Positions 16,410-27,066 of a stretch of 64,000 nt of DNA are shown here, piece by piece. Made by a program: the position numbers and the translations under genes. The DNA is from Mucilaginibacter_A sp964251965. GTDB lineage: Bacteria > Bacteroidota > Bacteroidia > Sphingobacteriales > Sphingobacteriaceae. Numbering within the stretch: position 1 is the stretch's first letter; the number at the start of each line of letters is the position of its first letter. The notes beneath the pieces are model-generated. The model did not search any database. It was given only the letters and a program-made list of their open reading frames with translations, and was not told the DNA's origin. The stretch is from assembly GCA_964251965.1 (NCBI GenBank), contig CAXULQ010000008.1:62001-126000 (forward strand), read 5' to 3'.

Positions 16410-18221
16410 ATGCAAAAGATCAGGAACATTGCGATTATCGCACACGTTGACCACGGTAAAACTACATTGGTTGACAAAATTTTACACAGTTGTTCTATTT
16501 TTAGGGATAATGAACAAACAGGTGAATTAATACTGGACAACAACGATTTAGAACGTGAACGTGGTATTACCATCGTTGCCAAAAACGTTTCTGTTAGATA
16601 TAAAGATGTTAAGATCAACATCATCGATACACCAGGCCACGCGGATTTTGGCGGTGAGGTAGAACGTGTGTTGAAAATGGCCGACGGCGTGCTTCTTTTA
16701 TGCGATGCTTTTGAAGGTGCTATGCCGCAAACCCGTTTTGTAACCCAAAAAGCTTTGGCCTTGGGTTTGAAACCGATTGTGGTTGTAAATAAAGTTGACA
16801 AAGAAAACTGTCGCCCGGAAGAAGTTTACGAACAAATTTTTGAGCTTTTCTATAATTTAGATGCGACAGAAGACCAGTTAGATTTCCCGGTAATCTATGG
16901 TTCATCTAAACAGGGCTGGATGAGTACCGATTGGAAAAAACCAACGGAAGATATTTTCCCTTTGATGGATGCTATCCTGGCCAACATTCCGCCGGCACCT
17001 ATTAGCGAAGGCACGTTGCAAATGCAAATTACCTCGTTAGATTATTCTTCTTTTGTTGGCCGTATCGCTATTGGCCGCGTTGCCCGTGGCACAATTAAAG
17101 AAAACCAGCCGGTATCTTTGGTAAAACGCGATGGCACTATTCAAAAATCAAGGGTAAAAGAACTATATACTTTTGAAGGTTTGGGCAAAATTAAAGCAAC
17201 AGAAGTAAGTTCGGGCGATATTTGTGCCGTTGTTGGTATTGATGGTTTTGATATTGGCGATACGCTCGCTGATTTCGAAAAACCGGAAGCATTGGAAGTC
17301 ATCCATATTGATGAGCCAACCATGAATATGCTTTTCACCATCAACAACTCTCCGTTTTTTGGTAAAGAAGGCAAGTTTGTAACGTCTCGGCATTTGCGCG
17401 ATCGTTTGTACAAGGAGATGGAGAAAAATCTTGCGCTTAAAGTAATCGAAACGGAATCTCCTGATTCTTACTTGGTTTACGGCCGTGGTATTCTTCATTT
17501 ATCTGTGTTGATTGAAACAATGCGACGCGAAGGTTACGAACTGCAAGTTGGCCAGCCACAAGTAATCATAAAAGAAATTGACGGCGTAAAATGTGAGCCG
17601 ATTGAAACCTTAATTGTCGATGTGCCTGGAGATGTTGCCGGTAAAGTAATTGAACTGGTAACGCAACGAAAAGGTGATTTGCTGATTATGGAACCAAAAG
17701 GCGATTTACAGCATTTAGAATTTGATATTCCGGCGCGCGGTATTATCGGTTTGCGTAATAATGTGTTAACTGCTACTGGCGGCGAGGCGATTATGGCACA
17801 CCGTTTTAAAGCTTACGAACCTTGGAAAGGAACAATTCCGGGCCGTTTAAATGGTGTTTTGGTTTCGATGGATACGGGTAAAACTACTGCTTTTGCCATA
17901 GATAAATTACAGGACCGCGGCCGTTTCCACATTGACCCGGGCGTAGAAGTTTACGAAGGACAAGTTTTAGGCGAGCACATTCGTGATAACGATTTGGTGA
18001 TCAACTTAACCAAAGGCAAGCAGTTAACCAACATGCGTGCTTCCGGAAGTGATACCAACGTTCGTATTGCACCAGCAGTTAAGTTTTCGTTAGAGGAGTC
18101 AATGGAATATATTCAGGCTGATGAATACATTGAAGTTACACCGCAAAGTATCAGAATGCGTAAAATCTTTTTGAATGAGAATGACAGAAGGGTTAACGCT
18201 AAACAGTTTGTGAATCAATAA
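16410..18221 (+). CDS. typA: Ribosome-associated GTPase TypA/BipA
   Basis: 603 aa, full family length. G1 is AHVDHGKTTLVDKI near 11-24, G2 is RERGITI, G3 is DTPGHADFGGEV, and G4 is VVNKVDKENCRPEE. The TypA-specific C-terminal domain (ALEVIHIDEPTMNMLFTINNSP, then GLRNNVLTATGGEAIMAHRF) is intact. TypA binds the ribosome and supports 50S assembly and stress growth. It is a single-gene unit with its own promoter box and terminator. A dispersed motif copy (16690-16700) encodes GVLLLC right after the G3 region. Confidence 0.97.
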   Translation: MQKIRNIAIIAHVDHGKTTLVDKILHSCSIFRDNEQTGELILDNNDLERERGITIVAKNVSVRYKDVKINIIDTPGHADFGGEVERVLKMADGVLLLCDAFEGAMPQTRFVTQKALALGLKPIVVVNKVDKENCRPEEVYEQIFELFYNLDATEDQLDFPVIYGSSKQGWMSTDWKKPTEDIFPLMDAILANIPPAPISEGTLQMQITSLDYSSFVGRIAIGRVARGTIKENQPVSLVKRDGTIQKSRVKELYTFEGLGKIKATEVSSGDICAVVGIDGFDIGDTLADFEKPEALEVIHIDEPTMNMLFTINNSPFFGKEGKFVTSRHLRDRLYKEMEKNLALKVIETESPDSYLVYGRGILHLSVLIETMRREGYELQVGQPQVIIKEIDGVKCEPIETLIVDVPGDVAGKVIELVTQRKGDLLIMEPKGDLQHLEFDIPARGIIGLRNNVLTATGGEAIMAHRFKAYEPWKGTIPGRLNGVLVSMDTGKTTAFAIDKLQDRGRFHIDPGVEVYEGQVLGEHIRDNDLVINLTKGKQLTNMRASGSDTNVRIAPAVKFSLEESMEYIQADEYIEVTPQSIRMRKIFLNENDRRVNAKQFVNQ

Positions 18222-18237
18222 AATAAAATTAAATAGT

Positions 18238-18274
18238 ACAAAATAGGCTTGGTGAATAACCGAGCCTATTTTGT
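18238..18274. terminator. Terminator between typA and UbiA-like gene
   Basis: Stem arms 18238-18253 and 18259-18274 pair over 16 bases with one G-T wobble, loop GAATA. ACAAAATAGGCT on the left mirrors AGCCTATTTTGT on the right, so it can stop both convergent genes. Confidence 0.85.
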
Positions 18275-18328
18275 TTCATTCGTTTTTAAACTAAATATTC
18301 CTGCCAGTTCTGTAAATCTAAAATCTGT

Positions 18329-19204
18329 TTAAATTATTTTAAAAATTAACATTAAAACATATTGCAAAATCAAAATTCCATCGACATAAAAAAAGTAGTA
18401 ATATTCGTTTTTTTCAAATTTTGAACGAAATATTAACCAGCCTGCTAATAAAATAGTTAGCGTTAGTGCGAAAAAATTAGTATCAAAACCGTGATTTTTA
18501 AATAGGAACAACAGCACTAAATAGCCAGCCAACAAAAGCTGACAAATTAAGTAAGCATTTTTTTCTCCAAAAACAACCGGTAAGGTTTTTAAGCCAAGCT
18601 TACGGTCTTGGAAAAGATCACGAATATCAAACGGAATAGCCATTGCCGTGATAAACAAAAATCTTTTGGCTAATAAAAGAAGTATGTCTTTCCTGGAAAT
18701 AGCATTTGGTTGAGAATTTTCAGCTTCAATTATGGGTAAAAGCACAACGCTTAACGTCCAGGTAACACCTATCAGCAATAATTTTAGTCCGGGAATATTG
18801 CGTAGTCCAAATTTTTGGTTTCCGGTAGAAAATAGCGGCATTCCGTATCCCAAAGACAAAATCGAAAGTAAAATCAGTAACAAACGCGATTTTACAGAAA
18901 CCATAAAAAACAAGGGTAAAAGAAGCATGGCCGCCACAACGGTTATGATGACCATGAGTTTGTAATTAGCGAAAAACCATCTTACCCGTTTAAGTGAGGC
19001 TTTTTCCGGATACTTTGGCCTGCTCAGCAGAATACTGAAATTATAAATAAAAAGTGTCGATAAAAACAGTATCGCCAAAACCGGATAAACAGGTCCGGAA
19101 CCAATCAGCATAAAAGTGACCATCGCTTGTGCCATGGCGCATAAAGCCATGAACAGGTTACTGAAAAGCAAAAAATCAAAAGCAGGACAAAGCAGTTTTT
19201 TCAT
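18329..19204 (-). CDS. UbiA-like prenyltransferase family membrane protein
   Basis: 291 aa with about eight hydrophobic helices. The second UbiA Asp motif is present as FDIRDLFQDRKLGLKTLP near 194-211. The first Asp-rich motif (NDxxDxxxD) is not recognisable in FIYNFSILLSRPKYP, so catalysis is in doubt. UbiA proteins transfer prenyl chains to aromatic acceptors in quinone, haem O or carotenoid-related pathways; none of these genes is adjacent. The gene carries two 11-mer copies (18674-18684 and 18917-18927) and one copy of the sister motif (19061-19071). Confidence 0.75.
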   Translation of the reverse strand: MKKLLCPAFDFLLFSNLFMALCAMAQAMVTFMLIGSGPVYPVLAILFLSTLFIYNFSILLSRPKYPEKASLKRVRWFFANYKLMVIITVVAAMLLLPLFFMVSVKSRLLLILLSILSLGYGMPLFSTGNQKFGLRNIPGLKLLLIGVTWTLSVVLLPIIEAENSQPNAISRKDILLLLAKRFLFITAMAIPFDIRDLFQDRKLGLKTLPVVFGEKNAYLICQLLLAGYLVLLFLFKNHGFDTNFFALTLTILLAGWLIFRSKFEKNEYYYFFYVDGILILQYVLMLIFKII

Positions 19205-19236
19205 CCGAACGGAAAACCAAATATCCTTTTATTTAA

Positions 19237-20517
19237 TCAAGAATTTTTTGAGGAAAGCGGATTTGAACCAGATTGAAGTTCAAAAATAGTGATCTCAGGT
19301 AAAATACCAACCCGGCCAGGATAACCCAAAAAGCCGTAACCTACGTTTACATACAATTGCTGCTTGTTTTCCTGATAAAGCCCTGCCCATTCTTTGTAAA
19401 TATACTGCACCGGACTCCACTGGAAATGAGGTAAACGAACACCGAACTGCATACCATGTGTGTGGCCGGAAAACATCATATCAATTTGAGGATATTGCGG
19501 CAAAACCTGTGCCCGCCAATGCGAAGGATCATGTGATAAAAGAAGCTTTACCGGCAGATCATCTGTGTTTTTTGTGGCCAAGTCCATGCGGCCGTATTTT
19601 GGAAAACGACTTAAAGCACCCCAATTTTGAATTCCTAAAATGCCGATTTCTTCGCCGTCCACTTTTAGTCTTCGGTTTTCATCAATCAGCAAATCGTACC
19701 CCATGTTTTTATGTACAGTGAACAAATCCTGCAAGTTTTGCTTTTTTGCTTCTGCGGAAGTCCAGGTAAAATAATCGCCGTAATCGTGGTTCCCCAAAAC
19801 AGAAAAAACACCTAAAGGTGCCTTTACACGAGAAAATACATCGATATAATTTTTTACTTCGATTGTACGGTTGTTAACTAAATCACCGGTAAAAAAAATA
19901 AGGTCAGGTTTTTCTTTCAGCAACAAATCCACACCGCCAGAAACTGCTTTTTTATTGTAGAAACTCCCGGAATGAATATCAGAAATCTGGCCAATTTTAA
20001 TGCCATCAAAAGCTTTAGGCAGGTTGGGGAGATAAATGGTTTGGCGGCGAACACGGTAATCATAAGCGCCTGAAATAATGCCGTAAGAAAGGGAAGCGAG
20101 CGGCAGGGAAGCTGTAATCAAACCCGCTTTCATTAAAAATTCTGATCTTGGAATATGGTCTGGTTTTGGTTGGCTGGCCGGGAATTCCGGTTCTGTTTTT
20201 TTATATTTTCGCGCAATCCACAAAAAAATCCGGCGTACATCATCTACCAAAATAAACGGGAGCAGGAAAACTTTGGCAATCAGCAACACAAAAAACACCA
20301 GTAAAATTGTTGCCCTTGCCCCAACGCCTATGTCAAAATAAACGGATACGAAAACACCGGCTATTAGCAGCAGAGAAACTACCCAAAAAATAACAGTAAT
20401 CCTTTTAACAAAGCGGAAACTGAACTTTTTTAAAGCACCGCGGATGCCATCAATAATATAAAAATCGGCGAGCAACAGTAAAATGCAAACGCCGATTAAA
20501 ACCAGGGGATTAGTCAT
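19237..20517 (-). CDS. Membrane-anchored metallophosphoesterase
   Basis: 426 aa. Three to four N-terminal TM helices span about 1-105; a Tat-like or TM segment around 128-150 precedes the catalytic domain. The calcineurin-type metal motifs are in order: ISDIHSG, FFTGDLVNNR, VLGNHDYGD, LLSHDPSHW, and FSGHTHGMQFG. YaeI/YkuE-like relatives hydrolyse phospholipid head-group or UDP-sugar phosphoesters, but the substrate cannot be read here. It is 29 bases from the MoxR ATPase gene and 32 bases before the UbiA-like gene, same strand. Confidence 0.9.
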   Translation of the reverse strand: MTNPLVLIGVCILLLLADFYIIDGIRGALKKFSFRFVKRITVIFWVVSLLLIAGVFVSVYFDIGVGARATILLVFFVLLIAKVFLLPFILVDDVRRIFLWIARKYKKTEPEFPASQPKPDHIPRSEFLMKAGLITASLPLASLSYGIISGAYDYRVRRQTIYLPNLPKAFDGIKIGQISDIHSGSFYNKKAVSGGVDLLLKEKPDLIFFTGDLVNNRTIEVKNYIDVFSRVKAPLGVFSVLGNHDYGDYFTWTSAEAKKQNLQDLFTVHKNMGYDLLIDENRRLKVDGEEIGILGIQNWGALSRFPKYGRMDLATKNTDDLPVKLLLSHDPSHWRAQVLPQYPQIDMMFSGHTHGMQFGVRLPHFQWSPVQYIYKEWAGLYQENKQQLYVNVGYGFLGYPGRVGILPEITIFELQSGSNPLSSKNS

Positions 20518-20533
20518 GTATAAAAAATACCGG

Positions 20534-20544
20534 TAAAAGAAGCA
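20534..20544 (+). repeat. Dispersed 11-mer in a 29-base gap
   Basis: TAAAAGAAGCA within the 29-base gap between the metallophosphoesterase and MoxR-type genes, preceded by the full centre ACCGG. Confidence 0.65.
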
Positions 20545-20546
20545 TG

Positions 20547-22037
<1,491 letters not shown>

Positions 22038-22140
22038 ATTTTTTTAGAAATCCGGAAGTTTGAAATTTCCGGCATTTATTGTTTGAAATTTGATCTGAAA
22101 ATAGAACGGGTAATTTCCAGGGTTAAATAATTTATGCTGA

Positions 22141-22151
22141 TAAAAGAAGCA
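22141..22151 (+). repeat. Dispersed 11-mer between MoxR and vWA genes
   Basis: TAAAAGAAGCA flanked by CTGA and TCAG, so the outer four bases on each side are also self-complementary. It ends eight bases before the vWA gene stop. Confidence 0.65.
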
Positions 22152-22158
22152 TCAGGTT

Positions 22159-23256
22159 TTATCTTACCGTCCTTCTCCTGTTCCTGATGTAATCTTCAAA
22201 AATATATTCGCCTAAACCATTCAGCGAACTGTAAAAAGCTTTGCCGCCGTTGGTTTCGGTAAATTTGCGTACAAACTGTTGTAGGTAAGGATCTTTAGCA
22301 ATCATAAATGTAGTGATCGGAATTTTTAAGCGTTTGCATTGTGCCGCCATGTTCAGTGTTTTGTTCACCACTTTTCTATCCAAACCAACACTGTTTTTAT
22401 AGTACTTTAACCCTTCTTTCAGGCAAGTCGGCTTTCCATCGGTAATCATGAAAATCTGTTTGTTCTGGGTTTTCCTCCGGCGAAGCAAATCCGTAGCCAG
22501 TTCCAAACCGGCGTAAGTATTGGTATGATACGGGCCGACCTGCAAATAAGGCAAATCCTGCAAAGTAATTGGCCAGGCATCGTTTCCAAAAACGACAATA
22601 TCCAGCGTATCTTTCGGGTATTTGGTGCGGATCAGTTCTGCCAAAGCCATCGCCACTTTCTTTGCTGGCGTGATCCGGTCTTCTCCATACAAAATCATGG
22701 AATGCGAAATATCGATCATCAAAACGGTAGAAGTCAACACTTTAAAGTCCATTTCTTCTACTTCCAGATCTTTTTCCGTCATCCTGAAATCGCCGATACC
22801 ATGATTTACTTGTGCGTTGTGGATAGATTGTGTCATGTCGATCTGATCCAAACTATCGCCAAATTCATATTCGCGGCGTTCGGAGTTTTTTTCATCGCCC
22901 TGACCGGAAAGCGGCGAACGGTGGTTGCCTTTTCCAGATTTTTTCAGCTTGCCAAAAATTTCTTCTAAAGCTGACTGACGGATACTTTGTTCTGTTTTGC
23001 CTGTAATTTTAAACTCACCGTTTTGCTTGTCTTCATCCAGATAACCTTTTTGTTTTAGGTCATCAATGAAATTGCCCATGCCGTACTCATCGTTGGTCAT
23101 GTTGTATTGTTTGTCCAGCTCGTTCATCCAGGCCAATGCTTCGCCAGCATCGCCGGAAGTATAATTGAGCAGTTCCAAAAACAATTTCATTAAATCATCA
23201 AAACCGCCTTTGGGGATTTGATTCGGAATATATTTAGAGAAACCAAAACCACGCAT
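22159..23256 (-). CDS. vWA-domain protein, partner of the MoxR ATPase
   Basis: 365 aa from ATG 23256 (MRGFGFSKYIPN). The frame extends 18 codons further, but that extension is atypical. The C-terminal half is a von Willebrand A domain: MIDAS residues in LMIDISHSM, NTYAGLELA, and FMITDGKPTCL. The N-terminal part is charged and helical. Such proteins bind a metal and a client and are worked on by the neighbouring MoxR-like AAA+ ATPase. C-terminal RNRRRTVR is strongly basic. Confidence 0.9.
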   Translation of the reverse strand: MRGFGFSKYIPNQIPKGGFDDLMKLFLELLNYTSGDAGEALAWMNELDKQYNMTNDEYGMGNFIDDLKQKGYLDEDKQNGEFKITGKTEQSIRQSALEEIFGKLKKSGKGNHRSPLSGQGDEKNSERREYEFGDSLDQIDMTQSIHNAQVNHGIGDFRMTEKDLEVEEMDFKVLTSTVLMIDISHSMILYGEDRITPAKKVAMALAELIRTKYPKDTLDIVVFGNDAWPITLQDLPYLQVGPYHTNTYAGLELATDLLRRRKTQNKQIFMITDGKPTCLKEGLKYYKNSVGLDRKVVNKTLNMAAQCKRLKIPITTFMIAKDPYLQQFVRKFTETNGGKAFYSSLNGLGEYIFEDYIRNRRRTVR

Positions 23257-23401
23257 TTTTAACCTTTCTTTAAATTTTAACTTACAAAGGAAACTATTAG
23301 TTTGATGCAAAAGTTTTTTGCTTAAAAAACTGTCAGCAAGATGACAAGCAGCCGATTGAATAAATATACAATGTTATTTGTGCTTCAATGCTGAAACCGC
23401 A

Positions 23402-24286
23402 TTATTGCTGCTGTTTGATTGTATTTATTTTTTGGTGATCGTAAACCGGATTTGCGCCACGACTGCCTGCCACGAAAGCACCAATTGCCGAAGCATTCAT
23501 CAAAATTTCTTCCATCGGCAAATGATTTAACAAGCCGGCGATGAATGTGGCCAGAAAAGAATCTCCTGCACCAACGGTATCAACCACATCAACTTTAAAG
23601 CCTGGATGTTGGTAAAAGTGGTTTTGGTGCAGAACGATACAACCGTTTCCGCCAAGCGTTACGCAAACCGTTTTAACGTGATAACGGCGGCTAAACTCCT
23701 TCATTTTATCTTCCAGCGAAACATGTTGCTCATTTTTAGGCGATAAAAAAAGTATTTCCTCATCGTTCATTTTCACCACATCAGCGTTTTGTGCTAAAGT
23801 TTCGATGACGTTTAAAGTATAATGCGGCGGACGCAAATTTACGTCAAACACTTTGAAAACGGGTTTTTGAAGCAATTGCAGCAAAGTATTTAAACTGGCC
23901 GGTGTGCGGCAGGCCAAACTTCCGTAAACAATCGCTTCAAACGGAAATGCTTCTTTTAGCAGTGTTTTTTCCGGCTGGATATTGTCCCAGGAAACCGGCT
24001 GCGGAATGGTGTATTTGGCCTGCCGGTTTTCATCCAAAGCAACCGTAACCAAACAAGTTGGCAGTTCCGCATCGCGCTGAATTAATTGTGTTGGAAAATG
24101 TTGTCCTTCTAAATATGCAAACAGTTCATCGCCCAAATCATCTTCACCAATTCGTGTAAGCATTTGCACCGGAATTTGTTGCTGTAAAAGATGCATGGCC
24201 ACATTCATCGGTGCGCCGCCTGCTTTTTTATCTGCGCCAAAACCATCCCACAAAACCTCGCCGAAACATAAAACCTGCTTGTCCAT
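23402..24286 (-). CDS. PfkB-family sugar kinase (probable fructokinase)
   Basis: 294 aa. LCFGEVLWDGFG begins the protein, followed by the PfkB signature KKAGGAPMNVAMHL near 21-34 and the catalytic VVDTVGAGDSFLATFIAGLL near 233-252 (base Asp in GAGDSF). FNVNLRPPHY-type substrate residues appear as VFDVNLRPPHY. It phosphorylates a sugar, most probably fructose, by comparison with bacterial fructokinases of this length. The 145-base gap upstream to the vWA gene shows no hairpin. The motif copy at 23948-23958 encodes LLKEAFPF. Confidence 0.88.
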   Translation of the reverse strand: MDKQVLCFGEVLWDGFGADKKAGGAPMNVAMHLLQQQIPVQMLTRIGEDDLGDELFAYLEGQHFPTQLIQRDAELPTCLVTVALDENRQAKYTIPQPVSWDNIQPEKTLLKEAFPFEAIVYGSLACRTPASLNTLLQLLQKPVFKVFDVNLRPPHYTLNVIETLAQNADVVKMNDEEILFLSPKNEQHVSLEDKMKEFSRRYHVKTVCVTLGGNGCIVLHQNHFYQHPGFKVDVVDTVGAGDSFLATFIAGLLNHLPMEEILMNASAIGAFVAGSRGANPVYDHQKINTIKQQQ

Positions 24287-24344
24287 AAGTTTTAAAATTA
24301 AAACGTAAATCTAAAGTTTAACCGATAAAATACTATTTTAGGAG

Positions 24345-24764
24345 ATGAAAACAACCGTTTTATTTTGCCTGATGCTTCTTTTAGCAAGCTTTTCTTTCGC
24401 TCAGGATAAAAAAGCAATTACCAATTTGCTGGAAAAGCAGCGTTTGGCCTGGAACCGAGGCGATTTAGACGGCTACATGCAAGGTTACTGGAAATCGGAT
24501 TCGTTGCTTTTTGTGGGCAAAACCGGACCGAAATACGGCTGGAAAACCACGCTGGAAAACTACAAAAAAAGTTATCCGGATGATGAGGCGATGGGAACGC
24601 TCACTTTTAATATTTTGCAAATCAACATCATCGACCTTAAAAATGCTTTTGTTTTAGGCGGATGGAAGTTAAAGCGCGAAAAAGACGAACCGCAAGGTTT
24701 TTTTACATTATGGCTGAGACGGATTAAAGGCGAATGGAAAATTGTGTCTGATCATACAAGTTAA
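24345..24764 (+). CDS. Exported NTF2-like (DUF4440/SnoaL) protein
   Basis: 139 aa. The first 19 residues (MKTTVLFCLMLLLASFSFAQ) form a signal peptide. The mature part is one SnoaL-like/DUF4440 domain: LLEKQRLAWNRGDLDGYMQGYW, then WKTTLENYKKSYPD, and IKGEWKIVSDHTS at the end. Such proteins are small pocket-forming domains; no catalytic residues identify a reaction. The dispersed motif (24373-24383) codes for LLLAS inside the signal peptide. Confidence 0.85.
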   Translation: MKTTVLFCLMLLLASFSFAQDKKAITNLLEKQRLAWNRGDLDGYMQGYWKSDSLLFVGKTGPKYGWKTTLENYKKSYPDDEAMGTLTFNILQINIIDLKNAFVLGGWKLKREKDEPQGFFTLWLRRIKGEWKIVSDHTS

Positions 24765-24800
24765 AATAAACAATTACCAGCTTTTTACTTTTTGCTGCTG

Positions 24801-25463
24801 ATGAAACTACCTTTTGATCTTAAAACTGTACTAAATAAAATCGAACAAGCCACCGCCAATTATCCAAAAGCAGCTATGTTTGATTTGTACGAACGCGGTT
24901 TTACTTCTTTGTTTGAGCAACTCATTTCCTGCATTATTTCTGTTCGTACTTTAGATGAAACGACCATTTCGGTTTCGCTTCGCTTGTTTGATCAAGCACG
25001 AACGGCGGAAACTATGCTTCTTTTACCGCATGAAAAATTAGTTCAGTTGTTATATGGCAGCACTTTCCCCGGACAAAAAGCGGAAACAATCCTGGGAATT
25101 TCAAAAATAGCTGTTGAAAAATACAACGGACAATTGCCAACCAATTTTGAAGGATTAACAGCACTAAAAGGAGTAGGGCCGAAATGCGCCAATCTCGCTT
25201 TAGGTGTTGCCGCAAAACTTCCCGGAATCAGTGTTGATATTCACGTCCATCGTGTGGTAAACCGCTGGGGAATTACCAAAACTGCTCAACCGGAGCAAAC
25301 CATGGTTTTCCTGCAAAACAACGTTCCGCAGGAAAAATGGATTGATCTGAACCGTTTGCTGATGCCTTTTGGCAAACATATTTGTACCGGTACTTTGCCG
25401 CATTGTTCAACTTGTCCGGTTTTGGAGTATTGTGGGCAGGTTGGCGTAACGAAGCATCGGTAG
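24801..25463 (+). CDS. nth: Endonuclease III-like DNA glycosylase
   Basis: 220 aa. The helix-hairpin-helix LKGVGPKCANLALGVA contains the catalytic Lys, and the catalytic Asp follows in SVDIHVHRVVNRWG. The 4Fe-4S cluster ligands are in CTGTLPHCSTCPVLEYC (spacing 6-2-5). It removes oxidised pyrimidines and nicks abasic DNA. ATG at 24801 is used instead of a TTG nine bases upstream. An HhH-GPD relative with other specificity is possible because overall spacing differs slightly from E. coli Nth. Confidence 0.9.
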   Translation: MKLPFDLKTVLNKIEQATANYPKAAMFDLYERGFTSLFEQLISCIISVRTLDETTISVSLRLFDQARTAETMLLLPHEKLVQLLYGSTFPGQKAETILGISKIAVEKYNGQLPTNFEGLTALKGVGPKCANLALGVAAKLPGISVDIHVHRVVNRWGITKTAQPEQTMVFLQNNVPQEKWIDLNRLLMPFGKHICTGTLPHCSTCPVLEYCGQVGVTKHR

Positions 25464-25499
25464 GAGAAACTTTCATATTTTTTCTTGTCCGTTCTTTTG

Positions 25500-25680
25500 T
25501 TTGGTCAAAATAACTGGGTTGAGATTTTGAAAGGTGAAAAGAATGCAGACGATCGAAGCGATAAGTTTACGCCCAAGCGCGGGAAGGCCCGGCAAAGCGC
25601 GGAGCGGGATAAGGTTTGTCTTGATTTCGTTGGTTCTTTTTAATTAAGCAAAAAGAACGTAAAGGCAAGTAATAACTTTT
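25500..25680. repeat. Intergenic GC-rich patch, probably a repeat remnant
   Basis: The 244-base gap between nth and murF contains a strongly GC-rich block (about 25570-25612, with GCGCGGG, GGCCCGGC and GCGCGGAGCGGG) inside AT-rich sequence that reads TTTGTTTGGTCAAAATAACTGGG on one side and TTTTTAATTAAGCAAAAAGAACG on the other. I recall similar interspersed text in Sphingobacteriaceae genomes, but cannot test it here. No gene is supported. Confidence 0.4.
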
Positions 25681-25716
25681 TCTAATTCAAGATAGAATTG
25701 ATTAAAATTGCCAATC

Positions 25717-27027
25717 ATGATAACCGAACAGCTTTACCAAATCTTCCTACAGCATCCACAAATCTCTACCGATACCCGTAAAATTGCTTCCGACAGTATT
25801 TTTTTCGCCTTAAAAGGAGCAAATTTCAATGCCAATACTTTTGCAGAAAAGGCTTTGGAAACGGGCGCAGCTTATGCGGTAATTGATGAAGCGGCATATC
25901 GAAAAAGTAACCGTTTTATTTTGGTGGAAGATGTGTTGGCAGCTTTGCAGGATTTGGCAAGGCATCACCGGAAACAGTTAAATATTCCGGTTATTGGTTT
26001 AACAGGTTCTAACGGAAAAACCACGACCAAAGAGTTAATTAACTCGGTTTTAAGCAGGTACTTTAAAACTTATGCCACCAAAGGGAACTTGAACAATCAC
26101 ATTGGCGTGCCGCTTACTTTGCTTTCTATCTCCGCAAAAACAGAAATCGCTATTATCGAAATGGGCGCCAACCATCAGCAGGAAATTGCTTTTTTATGTA
26201 CGATTGCGCAGCCTACGCATGGTTTAATCACCAATATTGGACGTGCGCATTTAGAAGGTTTTGGCGGAGCCGAAGGCGTACGAAAAGGCAAAGGCGAACT
26301 GTTTGACTTTCTGGAAAAAAGCGGCGGAACCGTTTTTGTAAACCACGATGATTTGGTTTTGGAAGAGATGGCTTTAAAACGTCATTTTAAAAATGTGGTT
26401 TATTATGGAAAGGATAAAACGGATTTGGTTTCCGGAGAAATAGTGGAAAATGTGCCACTGTTAAAAATCCGGTGGCATGCAAATCAAGAAACTTCAACCC
26501 AAAAACACGAAGTGCAAACGCAGTTAACCGGAAGTTACAATCTGGATAATATTTTGGCAGCGGTTTGTATCGGCCATGAGTTTAAACTTTCTGCGGAGCA
26601 AATTAATGCGGGAATCAGCAGTTATCAGCCGGAAAACAGCCGTTCGCAAATCCTTCAAACTAAAACCAATACGTTAATTTGCGATTATTACAACGCCAAC
26701 CCGAGCAGCATGGAAGTTGCGATCAAAAATCTGGATGCGATTACTGCCGATCAAAAAGTGTTGATTTTAGGCGATATGTTTGAACTGGGCGAACATTCCT
26801 CCGCAGAACACGAACTGATCATTAAAAAAGCAAACGAAATTAAAGTCGACAAACGGATTTTTATCGGTACAGCTTTTTACCAGCACCATGCTTCTTTTAC
26901 CGGTACTTTTTATGAAACTACGGATGCTGCTTTTACCGCACTAAAATCTTCGCCAATTACCAACGCAACCGTTTTGGTAAAAGGTTCGAGAAGCATGAAA
27001 CTGGAAAGTTTGCTGGAGCTTTTGTAA
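25717..27027 (+). CDS. murF: UDP-MurNAc-tripeptide--D-Ala-D-Ala ligase
   Basis: 436 aa, standard MurF length. It adds D-Ala-D-Ala to the peptidoglycan precursor. ISTDTRKIASDSIFFAL is the N-terminal MurF motif, the P-loop is GLTGSNGKTTTKEL near 95-108, NLNNHIGVPLTLL binds the UDP-MurNAc part, and YYNANPSSMEVAIKNL is the C-terminal signature. ATG 25717 (MITEQLYQ) is used; an in-frame TTG at 25708 is less likely. It is alone here, far from other mur genes. A motif copy at 26889-26899 encodes HASFTGTF. Confidence 0.96.
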   Translation: MITEQLYQIFLQHPQISTDTRKIASDSIFFALKGANFNANTFAEKALETGAAYAVIDEAAYRKSNRFILVEDVLAALQDLARHHRKQLNIPVIGLTGSNGKTTTKELINSVLSRYFKTYATKGNLNNHIGVPLTLLSISAKTEIAIIEMGANHQQEIAFLCTIAQPTHGLITNIGRAHLEGFGGAEGVRKGKGELFDFLEKSGGTVFVNHDDLVLEEMALKRHFKNVVYYGKDKTDLVSGEIVENVPLLKIRWHANQETSTQKHEVQTQLTGSYNLDNILAAVCIGHEFKLSAEQINAGISSYQPENSRSQILQTKTNTLICDYYNANPSSMEVAIKNLDAITADQKVLILGDMFELGEHSSAEHELIIKKANEIKVDKRIFIGTAFYQHHASFTGTFYETTDAAFTALKSSPITNATVLVKGSRSMKLESLLELL

Positions 27028-27066
27028 GAGGATAAAAGCTATTACTGCAATTTTAGAAGTGTACAT

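Noticed and set aside
19537..19547. TAAAAGAAGCT in the metallophosphoesterase gene
   Set aside because: The last base differs from the strict pattern; not counted as exact.
25543..25647. A 34-codon frame through the GC-rich gap between nth and murF
   Set aside because: The frame (MQTIEAISLRPSAGRPGK...) is carried by the repeat-like GC block; no start signal, no conserved residues, so I treat it as repeat sequence.
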